38,844 nt of DNA from Acidimicrobiia bacterium. Lineage in GTDB: Bacteria; Actinomycetota; Acidimicrobiia; IMCC26256; JAENVU01. The translations under genes and the position numbers were made by a program. The DNA is taken from positions 1 to 38,844 of the forward strand of contig SHUZ01000004.1 in NCBI GenBank assembly GCA_009694415.1, written 5' to 3'. The stretch's first letter is position 1; each line of letters begins with the position of its first letter. Below are positions 1 through 9,276 of this stretch, piece after piece. A model generated the notes under the pieces. The model had not been told where the DNA came from and did no database searches. It was given only the letters and a program-made list of their open reading frames with translations.

Positions 1-366
1 GGTTTTCGCTGGCAGCGAAGTTGAGGTCGTGGTAGTCGATCCCGGCGTAGTTGTTGTTGAGGTGCCGGAACGCAACCAGTCGGCCACTGCCTCTGATGCT
101 CCAACCGAACGTGGTACCGAAACGACGCCGACCGAGATGATTGCAGCGGCTATCCAACGCGCATTTGCGGGAATAAACCGATGGATAAAACGCGACAATC
201 TCGGTGCGCGCCGAAGGCGGTGCAGCGACTCGGCCACTAGTGCGAGACCGAGGAACGCGAATGCTGCACCGCCCAAGGCGATGGCACCGAACGCCACCAG
301 ATGCCGCAGCGTTCCTTCGAGCGGGTCTAGAACCATCCGTGGCTCCCTGGTGAATATGGCGTCCAT
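1..366 (-). CDS. Membrane protein with Thr/Ser-rich linker, C-terminus truncated by window edge; product unknown
   Basis: Minus frame from ATG at 366 (alternative ATG at 336) stays open to base 1: MDAIFTREPRMVLDPLEGTLRHLVAFGAIALGGAAFAFLGLALVAESLHRL...GTSTTTTPGSTTTTSTSLPAKT. Two hydrophobic segments, then a Thr-rich linker. Absent from the ORF track because it has no stop inside the window. Confidence 0.7.
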   Translation of the reverse strand, partial: MDAIFTREPRMVLDPLEGTLRHLVAFGAIALGGAAFAFLGLALVAESLHRLRRAPRLSRFIHRFIPANARWIAAAIISVGVVSVPRSVGASEAVADWLRSGTSTTTTPGSTTTTSTSLPAKT

Positions 367-494
367 TAAGGTTGTGTTGCCTTCTGATTCGTTCCGTACC
401 CTTACATAGACATTGTTGTATGTCAAGGGAAGACTTTTGACGCAACCTCTAGACGGAAGGATCCGGTACTGGTACCGTCCTGTTTCTTGGTTCC

Positions 495-851
495 ATGGAT
501 GGAGCGGAAGGTCTACGGATGGACGATGGTCTAGATGCGTTCGACGCAATAGCTGAAGAGTTCCGGCGCGAGGTCGCCTGGGAACAACGCACCGAGGCGC
601 GCGAAATAATTGCGGCTGGCATCTCGGATAGTTGCTTCGCCGATGTGCTCACACGTGTCGCGCCAGGTGACGTAGTCACGGTCGTCGCGTCAGACGGTGT
701 TCCTCTACGCGGTCGACTTTTAGCCGTCGGCCGCGATTGGCTTCGGCTAGGTGAGGTAATCGATGCGACGGGTACAGGGCGCACACGCGTACGGCGCACT
801 CACGATGTACGGCTTGAAGCTGTCGTCCGGATTATCAGAGAGGCCGGGTAG
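495..851 (+). CDS. Conserved-looking small hypothetical protein (118 aa)
   Basis: ORF with acidic N-terminus and beta-rich GDVVTVVASDGVPLRGRLLAVGRDWLRLGEV segment; ends 7 bp before the convergent HTH gene. Confidence 0.65.
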   Translation: MDGAEGLRMDDGLDAFDAIAEEFRREVAWEQRTEAREIIAAGISDSCFADVLTRVAPGDVVTVVASDGVPLRGRLLAVGRDWLRLGEVIDATGTGRTRVRRTHDVRLEAVVRIIREAG

Positions 852-858
852 TGATCCC

Positions 859-1131
859 CTACTTCGTGCGTGCGCGTGCGTCCGCCTCGAGTTGCGCGAT
901 GTACGCCTCAAGGGTTTCGCGGCTAACGCGCCACACGCCCTTGCGTCCGATCTTGAGTGCAGCGAGCTCACCGGTACGCATCAACGTGTACACCTGGGAG
1001 ACGCTGACATTCAGCACCTCGGCTACCTCGGCTGGGCGCAAAAGGGATGGAGGTAGATCTTCCACTTCGGAGTTCCTTCCTGCTGTTTTGACCACGGTTT
1101 CGATCATGGCATTGGACAGTGTTGCGTCCAA
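859..1131 (-). CDS. Excisionase/BldC-like helix-turn-helix DNA-binding protein (start TTG 1131 or ATG 1107)
   Basis: LRPAEVAEVLNVSVSQVYTLMRTGELAALKIGRKGVWRVSRETLEAYIAQ matches the MerR-like/excisionase HTH_17 pattern. Confidence 0.85.
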   Translation of the reverse strand: MDATLSNAMIETVVKTAGRNSEVEDLPPSLLRPAEVAEVLNVSVSQVYTLMRTGELAALKIGRKGVWRVSRETLEAYIAQLEADARARTK

Positions 1132-1173
1132 TACCGTAGCGAAGCCTCGTGTTGATGTAGTGAAGGTCCTCTA

Positions 1174-1851
1174 ATGGGAGCCCGCGTTGCGCGTCAGCGT
1201 TTCGCTTTTCGCCTTCCGAGGGTAGATGTGCGGCTCGTCATCGGCCTCGTTTTAATCGCTGTGTCAATCGTCGGCGGGTTGCGCCTATCGAGCGACGAGG
1301 ACACCTCCGTATCGGTCTACAGGGCTGCTACTGATCTTTCGGTCGGTCATGTGGTGACACGTGCAGACTTTGAAGCGACACGCGTGTCAGCGGCTCCCTC
1401 TGTCATAGATGCATTGCTGACCACGAACGCAGGCGCGCCGGTCGGTCGCGTGATCCGAGAGCCCTTGAGGAATGGGGCACTGGTGTCGGCCGACTCGCTG
1501 GGAGCTGCGGCACCGCGCGGTCGAAGGGTGACAGTCCCCGTGAGCGCGGATCATGCGCTTGGCGGCGCGATACGAGCTGGTGACAGCGTAGACGTACTGG
1601 CGACATTCGCAAAGGGTACGGAGACTGCGCGCACGATCACGGTAGCGGCGAGCGCACAGGTGATCGAGGTGGTGCGTTCAGATGGATTGTTCGGCCAGGA
1701 CGAGGGCGCACTAGGCGCGGTGACGCTGCGCGTCGCAGCCGATGAAGCCGTCGTCGTTGTGTTTGCATCGCGCAACGCCGAAATCGACATTATTGAGGAC
1801 GTCGAGGGCCAGGAAGCGCGTTCAAGTTTCGACATGGTTGAGTTGCCATGA
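1174..1851 (+). CDS. SAF domain-containing protein, CpaB/RcpC-like Flp pilus assembly
   Basis: N-terminal TM, SAF-like segment (VYRAATDLSVGHVVTRADFEATRV, GRVIREPLRNGALVSADSL), position at head of Tad operon. Confidence 0.85.
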   Translation: MGARVARQRFAFRLPRVDVRLVIGLVLIAVSIVGGLRLSSDEDTSVSVYRAATDLSVGHVVTRADFEATRVSAAPSVIDALLTTNAGAPVGRVIREPLRNGALVSADSLGAAAPRGRRVTVPVSADHALGGAIRAGDSVDVLATFAKGTETARTITVAASAQVIEVVRSDGLFGQDEGALGAVTLRVAADEAVVVVFASRNAEIDIIEDVEGQEARSSFDMVELP

Positions 1852-3038
1852 CGAACATCCGGATCGTCACATGTGCGGGGGGTGCGTCCTGGGAAGCACC
1901 CCTTGTGCGCGGACTGCAGCAACGCGAACTGGGCATCGAACTGCTCAGGCGATGCGTCGATCATGGTGAACTTCTCGGTGTTTCGTTACGGGATAGGCCG
2001 ACAGCCGCACTGATCGCTGCCGAACTTCCATGGCTCGACCGTGATCTCGTTGGAGAATTACAGGAGAACGGCGTAACCGTCCTAGCAATCGATTCGCTAG
2101 GCAATCGTCCGCTCGATCGCCTTGGCGTGAGCCACGTGCTTGATGCCTCACAAACGGCAGAAGAGATCATTCAGCTGCTCTATCGCATCGGTGGAACAGG
2201 TGATGATCACAAGGGTCTGCGTGTTCAGGTCGAGTCCAACGGTCGTTCACAGGAACCACGTCCTTGCGGGCGAGCCATTGTGGTTTGGGGCGGCTCAGGG
2301 GCTCCTGGTCGCACAACTGTTGCGATTGAACTCGCGCTCGAATCAGCGCGCTTAGGGGCCCGCGTGTTACTTGTCGACGCCGATCCCTGGTCGCCGTCGA
2401 TTGCTCAGACGCTGGGACTAGCGGAAACACCGTCGGTGATGCAAGCGACCAAACTTGCTGCTGATGGCTGGCCTAAAGCGCTGAGCACTTGTTTGCAGAC
2501 GAGGCAAGAAGGTCTCGAGGTTCTTACAGGGCTCGGTCATCCAGATTTATGGCCCGAGGTTCGCGCCCACACGTGGAGAGCCGTACTTGATGCCGCTCGC
2601 GACGTGGCTGACGTGGTGGTGATCGATGTTGGCGCTTCTGTCGAAGAGGACGAGGAGCTGGCATTCGATCGCGCTCCCTATAGACGCAACTTGATGACAC
2701 TCGGCGCGCTGGAGATCGCGACCGACGTTTTACTTGTGAGTGGGAGTGATCCGGTCGCACTGCGCCGGTCGATCATCGCTTTTCAACTACTTCAGCAGGT
2801 TCGTCCCAGGGCATCGGAACACGCGAGTTTCCTACTCAATCGCGCGCCGCGTTCACATCGCCGACTCCAGGAGTGTTCCCATGCTGTCGCGGATTGGATA
2901 GGTGCGCCACCGATTGGGTTCCTTCCGGTAGAGGCAGCATTCGAACGATGCGTGTGGGAAGCCAGATCGCTCCGGGCCGTCGCGCCACGTTCGCCATGGC
3001 TGCGCGAATTGCGTCGAGTGGCGGAAGTGATCTCGTGA
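1848..3038 (+). CDS. CpaE/TadZ-like MinD-family ATPase
   Basis: Deviant Walker A VVWGGSGAPGRTTVAIELA, VLLVDADPW; 4-bp overlaps with both neighbours. Confidence 0.85.
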   Translation: MTNIRIVTCAGGASWEAPLVRGLQQRELGIELLRRCVDHGELLGVSLRDRPTAALIAAELPWLDRDLVGELQENGVTVLAIDSLGNRPLDRLGVSHVLDASQTAEEIIQLLYRIGGTGDDHKGLRVQVESNGRSQEPRPCGRAIVVWGGSGAPGRTTVAIELALESARLGARVLLVDADPWSPSIAQTLGLAETPSVMQATKLAADGWPKALSTCLQTRQEGLEVLTGLGHPDLWPEVRAHTWRAVLDAARDVADVVVIDVGASVEEDEELAFDRAPYRRNLMTLGALEIATDVLLVSGSDPVALRRSIIAFQLLQQVRPRASEHASFLLNRAPRSHRRLQECSHAVADWIGAPPIGFLPVEAAFERCVWEARSLRAVAPRSPWLRELRRVAEVIS

Positions 3039-4252
3039 TCTTGCCTGCCGCTCCAGAAATCGTTGAACTAGAGATCCGGGAAAGGTTGGAGCAACGCGAG
3101 GTGGCTTTGGAGCACGACGCGGATCTCCACTTGCTACTCGACGAAGTGGTTCGCGACTACCGAGATCGGTATCTCGACGGCGGGCTCCCCCCGCTTACGG
3201 AGGAAGGAGTCGAGTCGCTTCGAAGGCGAATGCTCGCGCTAGGTCCGTTGACGCCATTGCTAGAAGACCCCGAGATCGAAGAGATTTGGGTCAACGAACC
3301 CGGCAAGGTCTTCGTCGCCCGTCGCGGAGAGCATGAACTCACAAATCTCGTTCTGTCGAGGAAAGAGGTCGAAGAACTAGTCGAACGCATGCTGGCGCGC
3401 GCAGGCCGCAGGCTGGATAGGTCGCAACCATTTGTTGACGCGCGTCTTCCGGATGGGAGCCGTTTACATGTTGTCATCCCGCCGATCACCGATCACTGGG
3501 CCGTGAACATTCGCAAGTTCGTCGGCCTGCGCGTCAGACATCTCGACGAGTTAGTTGCCATCGGGTCACTGTCTCGGCAGGCATCGGCATTTCTTGATGC
3601 CGCAGTGCGCGCTCGATTCACGATTGTTGTCGCCGGAGCGGTGGGTGCCGGCAAGACGACACTGCTCGGTTGTCTCGCGGCGAGCATCTCGCCAAGAGAA
3701 CGGATCGTTACCTGTGAGGAAGTATTCGAACTAGGAATAGAGCGCCCTGACGTGGTCGCGATGCAATGTCGTCAGGCGAACCTCGAGGGCGAGGGGATCG
3801 TCACTCTCAGGGATTTGGTACGCGAGAGCCTACGGATGCGACCCGATCGCATCATCGTTGGAGAAGTTCGCGGAGCTGAATCTCTCGATATGTTGCTGGC
3901 GCTCAATAGCGGCGCTTCTGGAATGACTTCGGTGCACGCAAACTCCGCAAGGGAAGCGTTGCGGAAACTAACAACGCTGCCCCTTCTCGCAGGTGAGAAC
4001 CTCGACCGCAAGTTCGTTGCTTCGACAGTCGCGGCTTGCGTTGATCTCGTTGTCTTCGCTCAGCGCAGCGGCGGCAAGCGCGTCGTCACCGAGATCGTGG
4101 CGGTAGAAGACCAACTCGGTGACGGAGATGTACCTACAACTGGCACCGTGTTTGAATGTTCTGCGAAGGGTCTTGTCTGGACCGGCGAAGTCCCAAGTGC
4201 ATGTGAACGGTTCGCAGAACACGGCATTGATATCCATGGGGTTCTGCGGTGA
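3035..4252 (+). CDS. CpaF/TadA type II/IV secretion ATPase (GTG start at 3035 preferred over 2873)
   Basis: IVVAGAVGAGKTTLLGCL Walker A, RIVTCEEVFEL, MRPDRIIVGEVRGAE, TSVHANSAREALRKL; GTGA overlap with preceding stop. Confidence 0.93.
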   Translation: MILPAAPEIVELEIRERLEQREVALEHDADLHLLLDEVVRDYRDRYLDGGLPPLTEEGVESLRRRMLALGPLTPLLEDPEIEEIWVNEPGKVFVARRGEHELTNLVLSRKEVEELVERMLARAGRRLDRSQPFVDARLPDGSRLHVVIPPITDHWAVNIRKFVGLRVRHLDELVAIGSLSRQASAFLDAAVRARFTIVVAGAVGAGKTTLLGCLAASISPRERIVTCEEVFELGIERPDVVAMQCRQANLEGEGIVTLRDLVRESLRMRPDRIIVGEVRGAESLDMLLALNSGASGMTSVHANSAREALRKLTTLPLLAGENLDRKFVASTVAACVDLVVFAQRSGGKRVVTEIVAVEDQLGDGDVPTTGTVFECSAKGLVWTGEVPSACERFAEHGIDIHGVLR

Positions 4253-5133
4253 GCGTTGTCGTTGCTGTGCTGCTCGCGACCGGAGTCTTCATCACTTACG
4301 ACGTCATTACAAAAATGCCCAAGGCCGCAACGACGCGTGCCACGCCAGCTGAACGACTGGGAGTCTGGTTATCGACAGCTGGTCTTGTCGGTGTGACGCC
4401 GCGTGTTTTCCTGTGCGCGTGCGTCGGATGCGGTGTCGCCATCGCAGCGCTGTGTCTCGTACTCATTGGATCTGCGACGGTGGCAGTCTTAGGACTGGTT
4501 GCAGCGTCTTGGGCACCGGTGTCTTTCGTGCAACGCCGCCGTCGCGAAGTGCAAGCAGCCAGGCGCGGTGCTTGGCCGGAAGCGATTGATCTACTGGCAG
4601 GGTCGGTGCGAACTGGTGACACCTTGCCCGCAGCTTTGTCTCTGCTTGCCGAGCAGGGTCCCGACGCTTTGAGGCCAACGTTTCGGCGAGTCGTTGCAGA
4701 CAATCGCGTATCCGGCGATCTCGCCGCAGCGCTGGTGAGGCTTGGCGATGCCCTGGCGGATCCAGTTACAGACCGTGTCGTTGCGACCCTTGTTGTTGCC
4801 CATCGTGTAGGGGGTCGCGATCTCGTGCGTGTGCTCGTCACTCTCGGAGCATTCCTGCGGGAGGATTTGGCGGTTCGCAAAGAGATAATCGCACGACAGT
4901 CCTGGACGCTTGTAGCGGCGCGTGTTGCCGCGTCGGCACCGGTCCTCGTGTTGCTCATGGTGGCTAGTCGACCCCAGGGTGCCAATGCATTTGAGTCCGT
5001 TGCTGGGGCCATCGTCGTAACCATCGGAGGCGCGATGACACTTGTTGGTTATCGCCTTATGGTCGCCATTGGGCGGCTGCCGGACGAACCGCGCGTCCTG
5101 GGAAGCAGCGCGGTCGTAGGAACGCACGCATGA
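4249..5133 (+). CDS. TadB-like type II secretion system F family protein
   Basis: Multiple TM segments, REVQAARRGAWPEAIDLLAGSVRTGDTLPAALSLLAEQGP; between tadA and tadC homologues. Confidence 0.88.
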   Translation: MSVVVAVLLATGVFITYDVITKMPKAATTRATPAERLGVWLSTAGLVGVTPRVFLCACVGCGVAIAALCLVLIGSATVAVLGLVAASWAPVSFVQRRRREVQAARRGAWPEAIDLLAGSVRTGDTLPAALSLLAEQGPDALRPTFRRVVADNRVSGDLAAALVRLGDALADPVTDRVVATLVVAHRVGGRDLVRVLVTLGAFLREDLAVRKEIIARQSWTLVAARVAASAPVLVLLMVASRPQGANAFESVAGAIVVTIGGAMTLVGYRLMVAIGRLPDEPRVLGSSAVVGTHA

Positions 5134-6065
5134 ACCAACTTCGCGCGATCGTCGTGGTCGGCTTCGGGCTAGTTGGTTTCACCTGCGTTGTCTTTGCGCA
5201 TCCTCGCTTCGGACGCGCCGACCTGGCCCGTCGCCTCACTCCGTACCTTGCAACTCACGGCCCTGGTCGCACGGTCAATTGGAGGGATCCCGTTGAAATG
5301 ACTGGGCTGAGAGGGTTGCTCCAACCGGTCTTCGAGAAGTGGGGCCGCGCGCTCGCGCGGGTTATTGGCGATGACGGACGCGACCTTCCAGAAAGATTGG
5401 AGGCGGCAGCAAGCCCACTCGGAGTATCCGCATTCCGCGCTGAACAGGTGACCTGGATGCTGGTCGGCTTCGTGATGGGGATCGCTGCGTCAATGTTGAT
5501 GGCGGCAACCGGCCGTCCCCCCGGTCCTGTCGCAGCTCTCATTCTCGCAGTAGCTGCGGGGGTCCTTGGTTTGGTGGCGCGCGATAGACAACTGACGCGC
5601 GCAATCACATCTCGGCGCGCACGCGCATTAGCGGAGTTGCCGACTGTCGTTGATGTTGCTTGCATCGCGGTTACTGCTGGCGAGAGTCTTCGCGGTTCCC
5701 TTCAGATGGTTGCCACCGACGGGACTGGGCCGCTTGCAAGTGAACTTCGAACAGCGCTTCGCCTCGCGCGCGGCGGCATGCCGTTGGTGGATACCTTGAG
5801 GGATCGCGCTCGGAGGATTGGCTTACCGGCCTTCGACCGATTCGTTGACGCGATCGCGATTGCCCAGGATCGCGGCATCCCCTTAGCCGACTCATTACGC
5901 GCGATGGCCTTTGACGAACGCGAACGTGCAAAGCGCGAGCTCATTGAGGCAGCTGGACGCAAACAGGTTTCGATGCTGGTACCGGTGGTCGCGCTGATAC
6001 TCCCGGTCGCGATCCTTTTCGCGTTCTATCCAGGCATCGTCGCTATTCGGACATTGGCAAATTGA
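5130..6065 (+). CDS. TadC-like type II secretion system F family protein
   Basis: LPTVVDVACIAVTAGESLRGSLQMVA..., C-terminal LVPVVALILPVAILFAFYPGIVAI. Confidence 0.88.
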   Translation: MNQLRAIVVVGFGLVGFTCVVFAHPRFGRADLARRLTPYLATHGPGRTVNWRDPVEMTGLRGLLQPVFEKWGRALARVIGDDGRDLPERLEAAASPLGVSAFRAEQVTWMLVGFVMGIAASMLMAATGRPPGPVAALILAVAAGVLGLVARDRQLTRAITSRRARALAELPTVVDVACIAVTAGESLRGSLQMVATDGTGPLASELRTALRLARGGMPLVDTLRDRARRIGLPAFDRFVDAIAIAQDRGIPLADSLRAMAFDERERAKRELIEAAGRKQVSMLVPVVALILPVAILFAFYPGIVAIRTLAN

Positions 6066-6076
6066 AAGGAACCGTT

Positions 6077-6229
6077 ATGCATGAACGATGGTCAGATGAA
6101 CGGGGTTCGATCCCCGAATGGGTGATGTTGTTAGTGATGGGAATCGGAGTAGTGATGGCCCTTTGGGCGATTGTGCAGCCGAACCTCAGTTCCATCGTGT
6201 CGGATGCGTTGAACCAGTTACGGGGATAG
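6077..6229 (+). CDS. 50-aa pilin-like single-TM protein in Tad operon
   Basis: ATG 6077 to TAG 6229: MHERWSDERGSIPEWVMLLVMGIGVVMALWAIVQPNLSSIVSDALNQLRG. Charged N-terminus, Gly, then a hydrophobic helix. Below the 60-aa cutoff of the ORF track. Confidence 0.75.
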   Translation: MHERWSDERGSIPEWVMLLVMGIGVVMALWAIVQPNLSSIVSDALNQLRG

Positions 6230-6232
6230 CGC

Positions 6233-6619
6233 GTGCGGAACGTTGAGCGCGGTGCCCAGGGATCGACGGTTGTCGAGTTCCTCGCCGTCGCGGTGCTTAC
6301 CGTCGTGTGCATGCTCGGAGTCGCTCAACTTGCGATTTGGGTATGGGCGCGAAACGTCGCAGTGACTGCAACCCACGAAGGAGCGCGCACAGCGGCGGAG
6401 TCCGGAAGGCCACTGGAAGATGGCGTCACGCGCGCTCGGTCGCTGTTGCGGGATGGGCTTGGTGGATCTGCGAGAGGTTTCGCGGTGGAGGTTGGCCAGT
6501 CAGGTGGTTCCGTTGCGGTTCGTGCGCACGGAAACGCGCCGCGGATCATGCCCTTCTTGCCGTCGTTCACAGTCGATTCCCTAGCAACGGCCTTGGATGA
6601 AGACTTCGTTCTGCCATGA
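6233..6619 (+). CDS. TadE-like pseudopilin
   Basis: GTG start; class III-type prepilin motif ...RGAQG|STVVEFLAVAVLTVVCMLG (Glu at +5). Confidence 0.85.
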   Translation: MRNVERGAQGSTVVEFLAVAVLTVVCMLGVAQLAIWVWARNVAVTATHEGARTAAESGRPLEDGVTRARSLLRDGLGGSARGFAVEVGQSGGSVAVRAHGNAPRIMPFLPSFTVDSLATALDEDFVLP

Positions 6620-7035
6620 GGCCGCGCGACCGAGGTTCAGCGATTGTCGAGTTTGTTGTTCTCGGCAGCCTTGTGTTTGGTGTTCTCGTCGAGGCAGTCG
6701 TGCTCTTCGGATCCCTCCATCGCGCGACTCTTGCTACGAGCGCAGCTGCTCGCGAATACGGGAGGGCAGTCGTGATTGCCGATTCGGAACAAGGCGCGGT
6801 ATGGCATGGCGCGGCCGTTGTTGCGCAGGCGGCGCGCAACCATGGACTACCAGCGGGAACCTTGAGCGCGACGGTTGAGGGGGGTCGGCGCAGAGGCGAC
6901 GTGTTGATCGTTCGCGTACGCACCTCAGTGCCTATCGCACAACTTCCATTCGTCGGCGCAGTGTGGCCGTCTTTTTCTGTGCCAGTCGAGGCTTCACATG
7001 CAGTGCAGGTTGATCGCTACAGGGGTTTCGGATGA
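6616..7035 (+). CDS. TadE/TadF-like pseudopilin
   Basis: MRPRDRG|SAIVEFVVLGSLVFGVLVEAVVLF; Glu at +5; ATGA overlap. Confidence 0.85.
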   Translation: MRPRDRGSAIVEFVVLGSLVFGVLVEAVVLFGSLHRATLATSAAAREYGRAVVIADSEQGAVWHGAAVVAQAARNHGLPAGTLSATVEGGRRRGDVLIVRVRTSVPIAQLPFVGAVWPSFSVPVEASHAVQVDRYRGFG

Positions 7036-7451
7036 AGGCTCAAAGCCGAGAGTCAGGGCAAGCGTCCCCACTCATTATTGGGGCGTTGTTACTCTCGCTC
7101 GCCTTCGCTGGGCTCGGTATTGATGGTGCTCGCATGTTTACCGCTCGTCGGGACCTCCAGAATCAGGCCGATGCAGCGGCCCTCGCAGCGGCTTCGGCGT
7201 TGGATGAGGGCGCGTATCGCGCCTCATCTGGAATGGTGGTGAAGCTGGATCCGGATCGTGCTCGCATTGTGATTGCTCGTTTGCTTGGAGCCTCAGCACT
7301 GCCACGCGGAACCGATGTGGCAGTAGACGTCAATGCCGAGCGCGCAGTTGTGAGGTTGCGTAGACCTGTTCCCACCACGCTCTTGCGCATCATCGGCGTG
7401 AACGCGAAGGAGATCGGTGCGAGTGCGACTGCAGCGCCACGTACCGGATGA
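7032..7451 (+). CDS. TadG-like pilus assembly protein
   Basis: SGQASPLIIGALLLSLAFAGLGIDGARMFTARRDLQNQADAAALAAASAL is typical of putative Flp pilus-assembly TadG-like N-termini. Confidence 0.85.
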   Translation: MKAQSRESGQASPLIIGALLLSLAFAGLGIDGARMFTARRDLQNQADAAALAAASALDEGAYRASSGMVVKLDPDRARIVIARLLGASALPRGTDVAVDVNAERAVVRLRRPVPTTLLRIIGVNAKEIGASATAAPRTG

Positions 7452-7478
7452 GCGAGATCCCGCCGGTACGATGCCTGC

Positions 7479-9065
7479 ATGGCCGAAGGTACCAAACGTC
7501 AAACTGGTTCGGGTATTGAGATAAATCCGGTTTACTCGGCTTCGGATCTGTTCGGATTCGACGCCGACGAGAGCCTCGGCGCTCCCGGCAAGCCCCCGTA
7601 CACCAGGGGTATCTACGAGTCGATGTATCGCACCCGTCCATGGACGATGCGTCAGTACTCAGGGTTTGGAACCGCCGAAGAGACCAACAAGCGGTTCCAC
7701 TTTCTTCTCGGTGCTGGCCAGACCGGCCTGTCGTGCGCGTTCGACCTACCGACGCAGATGGGTTACGACTCTGATCATCCCCGCGCCCAGGGCGAAGTTG
7801 GGAAAGTGGGCGTGGCGATCGACTCGCTCGAGGACATGGAGTTGTTGCTCGCAGGCCTTCCTCTAGACACCGTGACTACGTCTATGACGATCAACTCGAC
7901 CGCTGCTGTCTTGTTGCTCCTATACGAACTGGTTGCAGAGAAACAAGGGGTGTCTCCCAAGGATCTTGGTGGGACCATACAGAACGACTTGCTGAAGGAG
8001 TACGTAGCGCGCGGCACCTACATCTATCCACCGCGCGAATCGATGCGGATCATCACCGACATCTTTTCGTATTGCCACGAGAACATTCCTCAATGGAACA
8101 CGATCTCAATCTCGGGATATCACATTCGCGAAGCTGGCAGCACCGCGGTGCAGGAAGTCGCGTTCACGTTGTCGAATGCGATCGCCTATGTGCAGGCAGC
8201 GGTCGATGCCGGGTTAGGAATCGACGACTTTGGTCCACGTTTGTCGTTCTTCTGGAACGGCCACAATGACTTCTTCGAGGAAGTGGCGAAGTTTCGTGCC
8301 GCGCGCCGTATGTGGTATCGGATCATGACCGAACGCTTCGGGGCACAAGACGAGAAATCCAAGGTGCTGCGCTTCCATACGCAGACTGCCGGCTCAATGC
8401 TCACAGCACAACAACCGGAGAACAACGTTGTGCGCGTCGCGCTCCAAGCGCTTTCCGCTGCGCTAGGCGGAACTCAGAGCCTGCACACGAATGGGTTTGA
8501 CGAAGCGCTCGGGTTGCCTACCGAAAAGGCGGCGAAGATCGCTTTGCGTACACAACAAATCGTGGCGTACGAAACTGGCATCACCGATACCGTTGATCCA
8601 CTTGCTGGTTCCTACTTTGTCGAATCACTGACTAACGCAGTGGAGGCTGACGCATGGAAGTACATCGAGCGGATAGACGCGATGGGCGGTTCGGTCTCGG
8701 CGATCGAGGCAGGTTTCATGCAAGACGAAATCGAGCGCGCGGCGTTTGATTGGGCGAAGGCGGTCGATGACGGCGAGAAAGTGATTGTCGGCGTCAATCG
8801 ATATGAAGAGGCCGATGATGAAGACACCGAGGTATTTCCGATAGACCCAGAATTGGAGCGCGGCCAGGTCACGCGCTTGCAGGCTTTACGGGCCAGAAGA
8901 GATCAGCCGCTCGTCGATGCTTCTCTCGACTCGCTGCGCAAAGCAGCTCAAGGAACCGAGAACCTGCTGCCATCTATGAAGGTTGCGTTACGGGCTCACG
9001 CGACCTTGGGCGAGGTGTCGGATGTCCTGCGTGGGGTCTTCGGCGTATACCAGCCAGCCCGCTAG
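7479..9065 (+). CDS. Methylmalonyl-CoA mutase family protein, large subunit (no B12 domain in this ORF)
   Basis: [105 protein letters not shown]; 528 aa, ends before a cobalamin-binding domain. Confidence 0.95.
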   Translation: MAEGTKRQTGSGIEINPVYSASDLFGFDADESLGAPGKPPYTRGIYESMYRTRPWTMRQYSGFGTAEETNKRFHFLLGAGQTGLSCAFDLPTQMGYDSDHPRAQGEVGKVGVAIDSLEDMELLLAGLPLDTVTTSMTINSTAAVLLLLYELVAEKQGVSPKDLGGTIQNDLLKEYVARGTYIYPPRESMRIITDIFSYCHENIPQWNTISISGYHIREAGSTAVQEVAFTLSNAIAYVQAAVDAGLGIDDFGPRLSFFWNGHNDFFEEVAKFRAARRMWYRIMTERFGAQDEKSKVLRFHTQTAGSMLTAQQPENNVVRVALQALSAALGGTQSLHTNGFDEALGLPTEKAAKIALRTQQIVAYETGITDTVDPLAGSYFVESLTNAVEADAWKYIERIDAMGGSVSAIEAGFMQDEIERAAFDWAKAVDDGEKVIVGVNRYEEADDEDTEVFPIDPELERGQVTRLQALRARRDQPLVDASLDSLRKAAQGTENLLPSMKVALRAHATLGEVSDVLRGVFGVYQPAR

Positions 9066-9081
9066 GGCGGAATAGGACCTC

Positions 9082-9276
9082 TTACCCGGCGCGCAACAGT
9101 GAATTGCTGGCGGTAGCCGCAGGCGGGCGGATCGCCGCTAGGCGTCTCCGGGCTTCGGCCACTCCCGCTCTGCCTCGTCGGCGAGTCCGGGAATCCAATA
9201 CGCGGGGTATCCCGCTCGGTACGAGTAGCAGTTGTGTGCTCACAACGTCAGTATCCGCCAAGGGTGTGACAGTCAT
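9082..9276 (-). CDS. Possible small basic protein (64 aa from ATG 9276; 71 aa from ATG 9297)
   Basis: ORF MTVTPLADTDVVSTQLLLVPSGIPRVLDSRTRRRGRAGVAEARRRLAAIRPPAATASNSLLRAG, with GGAAAGG 8 nt upstream of ATG 9276; fills an otherwise empty 340-bp gap. Confidence 0.35.
   Translation of the reverse strand: MTVTPLADTDVVSTQLLLVPSGIPRVLDSRTRRRGRAGVAEARRRLAAIRPPAATASNSLLRAG

Noticed and set aside
29-409. 126-aa plus-strand ORF at left edge
   Set aside because: The minus strand encodes a coherent TM protein with Thr-rich linker through the same bases; the plus ORF is Arg/Ala low complexity.
4296-5024. 242-aa minus-strand ORF inside tadB
   Set aside because: Antisense shadow with Ser/Thr/Arg/Ala-rich low-complexity composition typical of GC-rich opposite frames.
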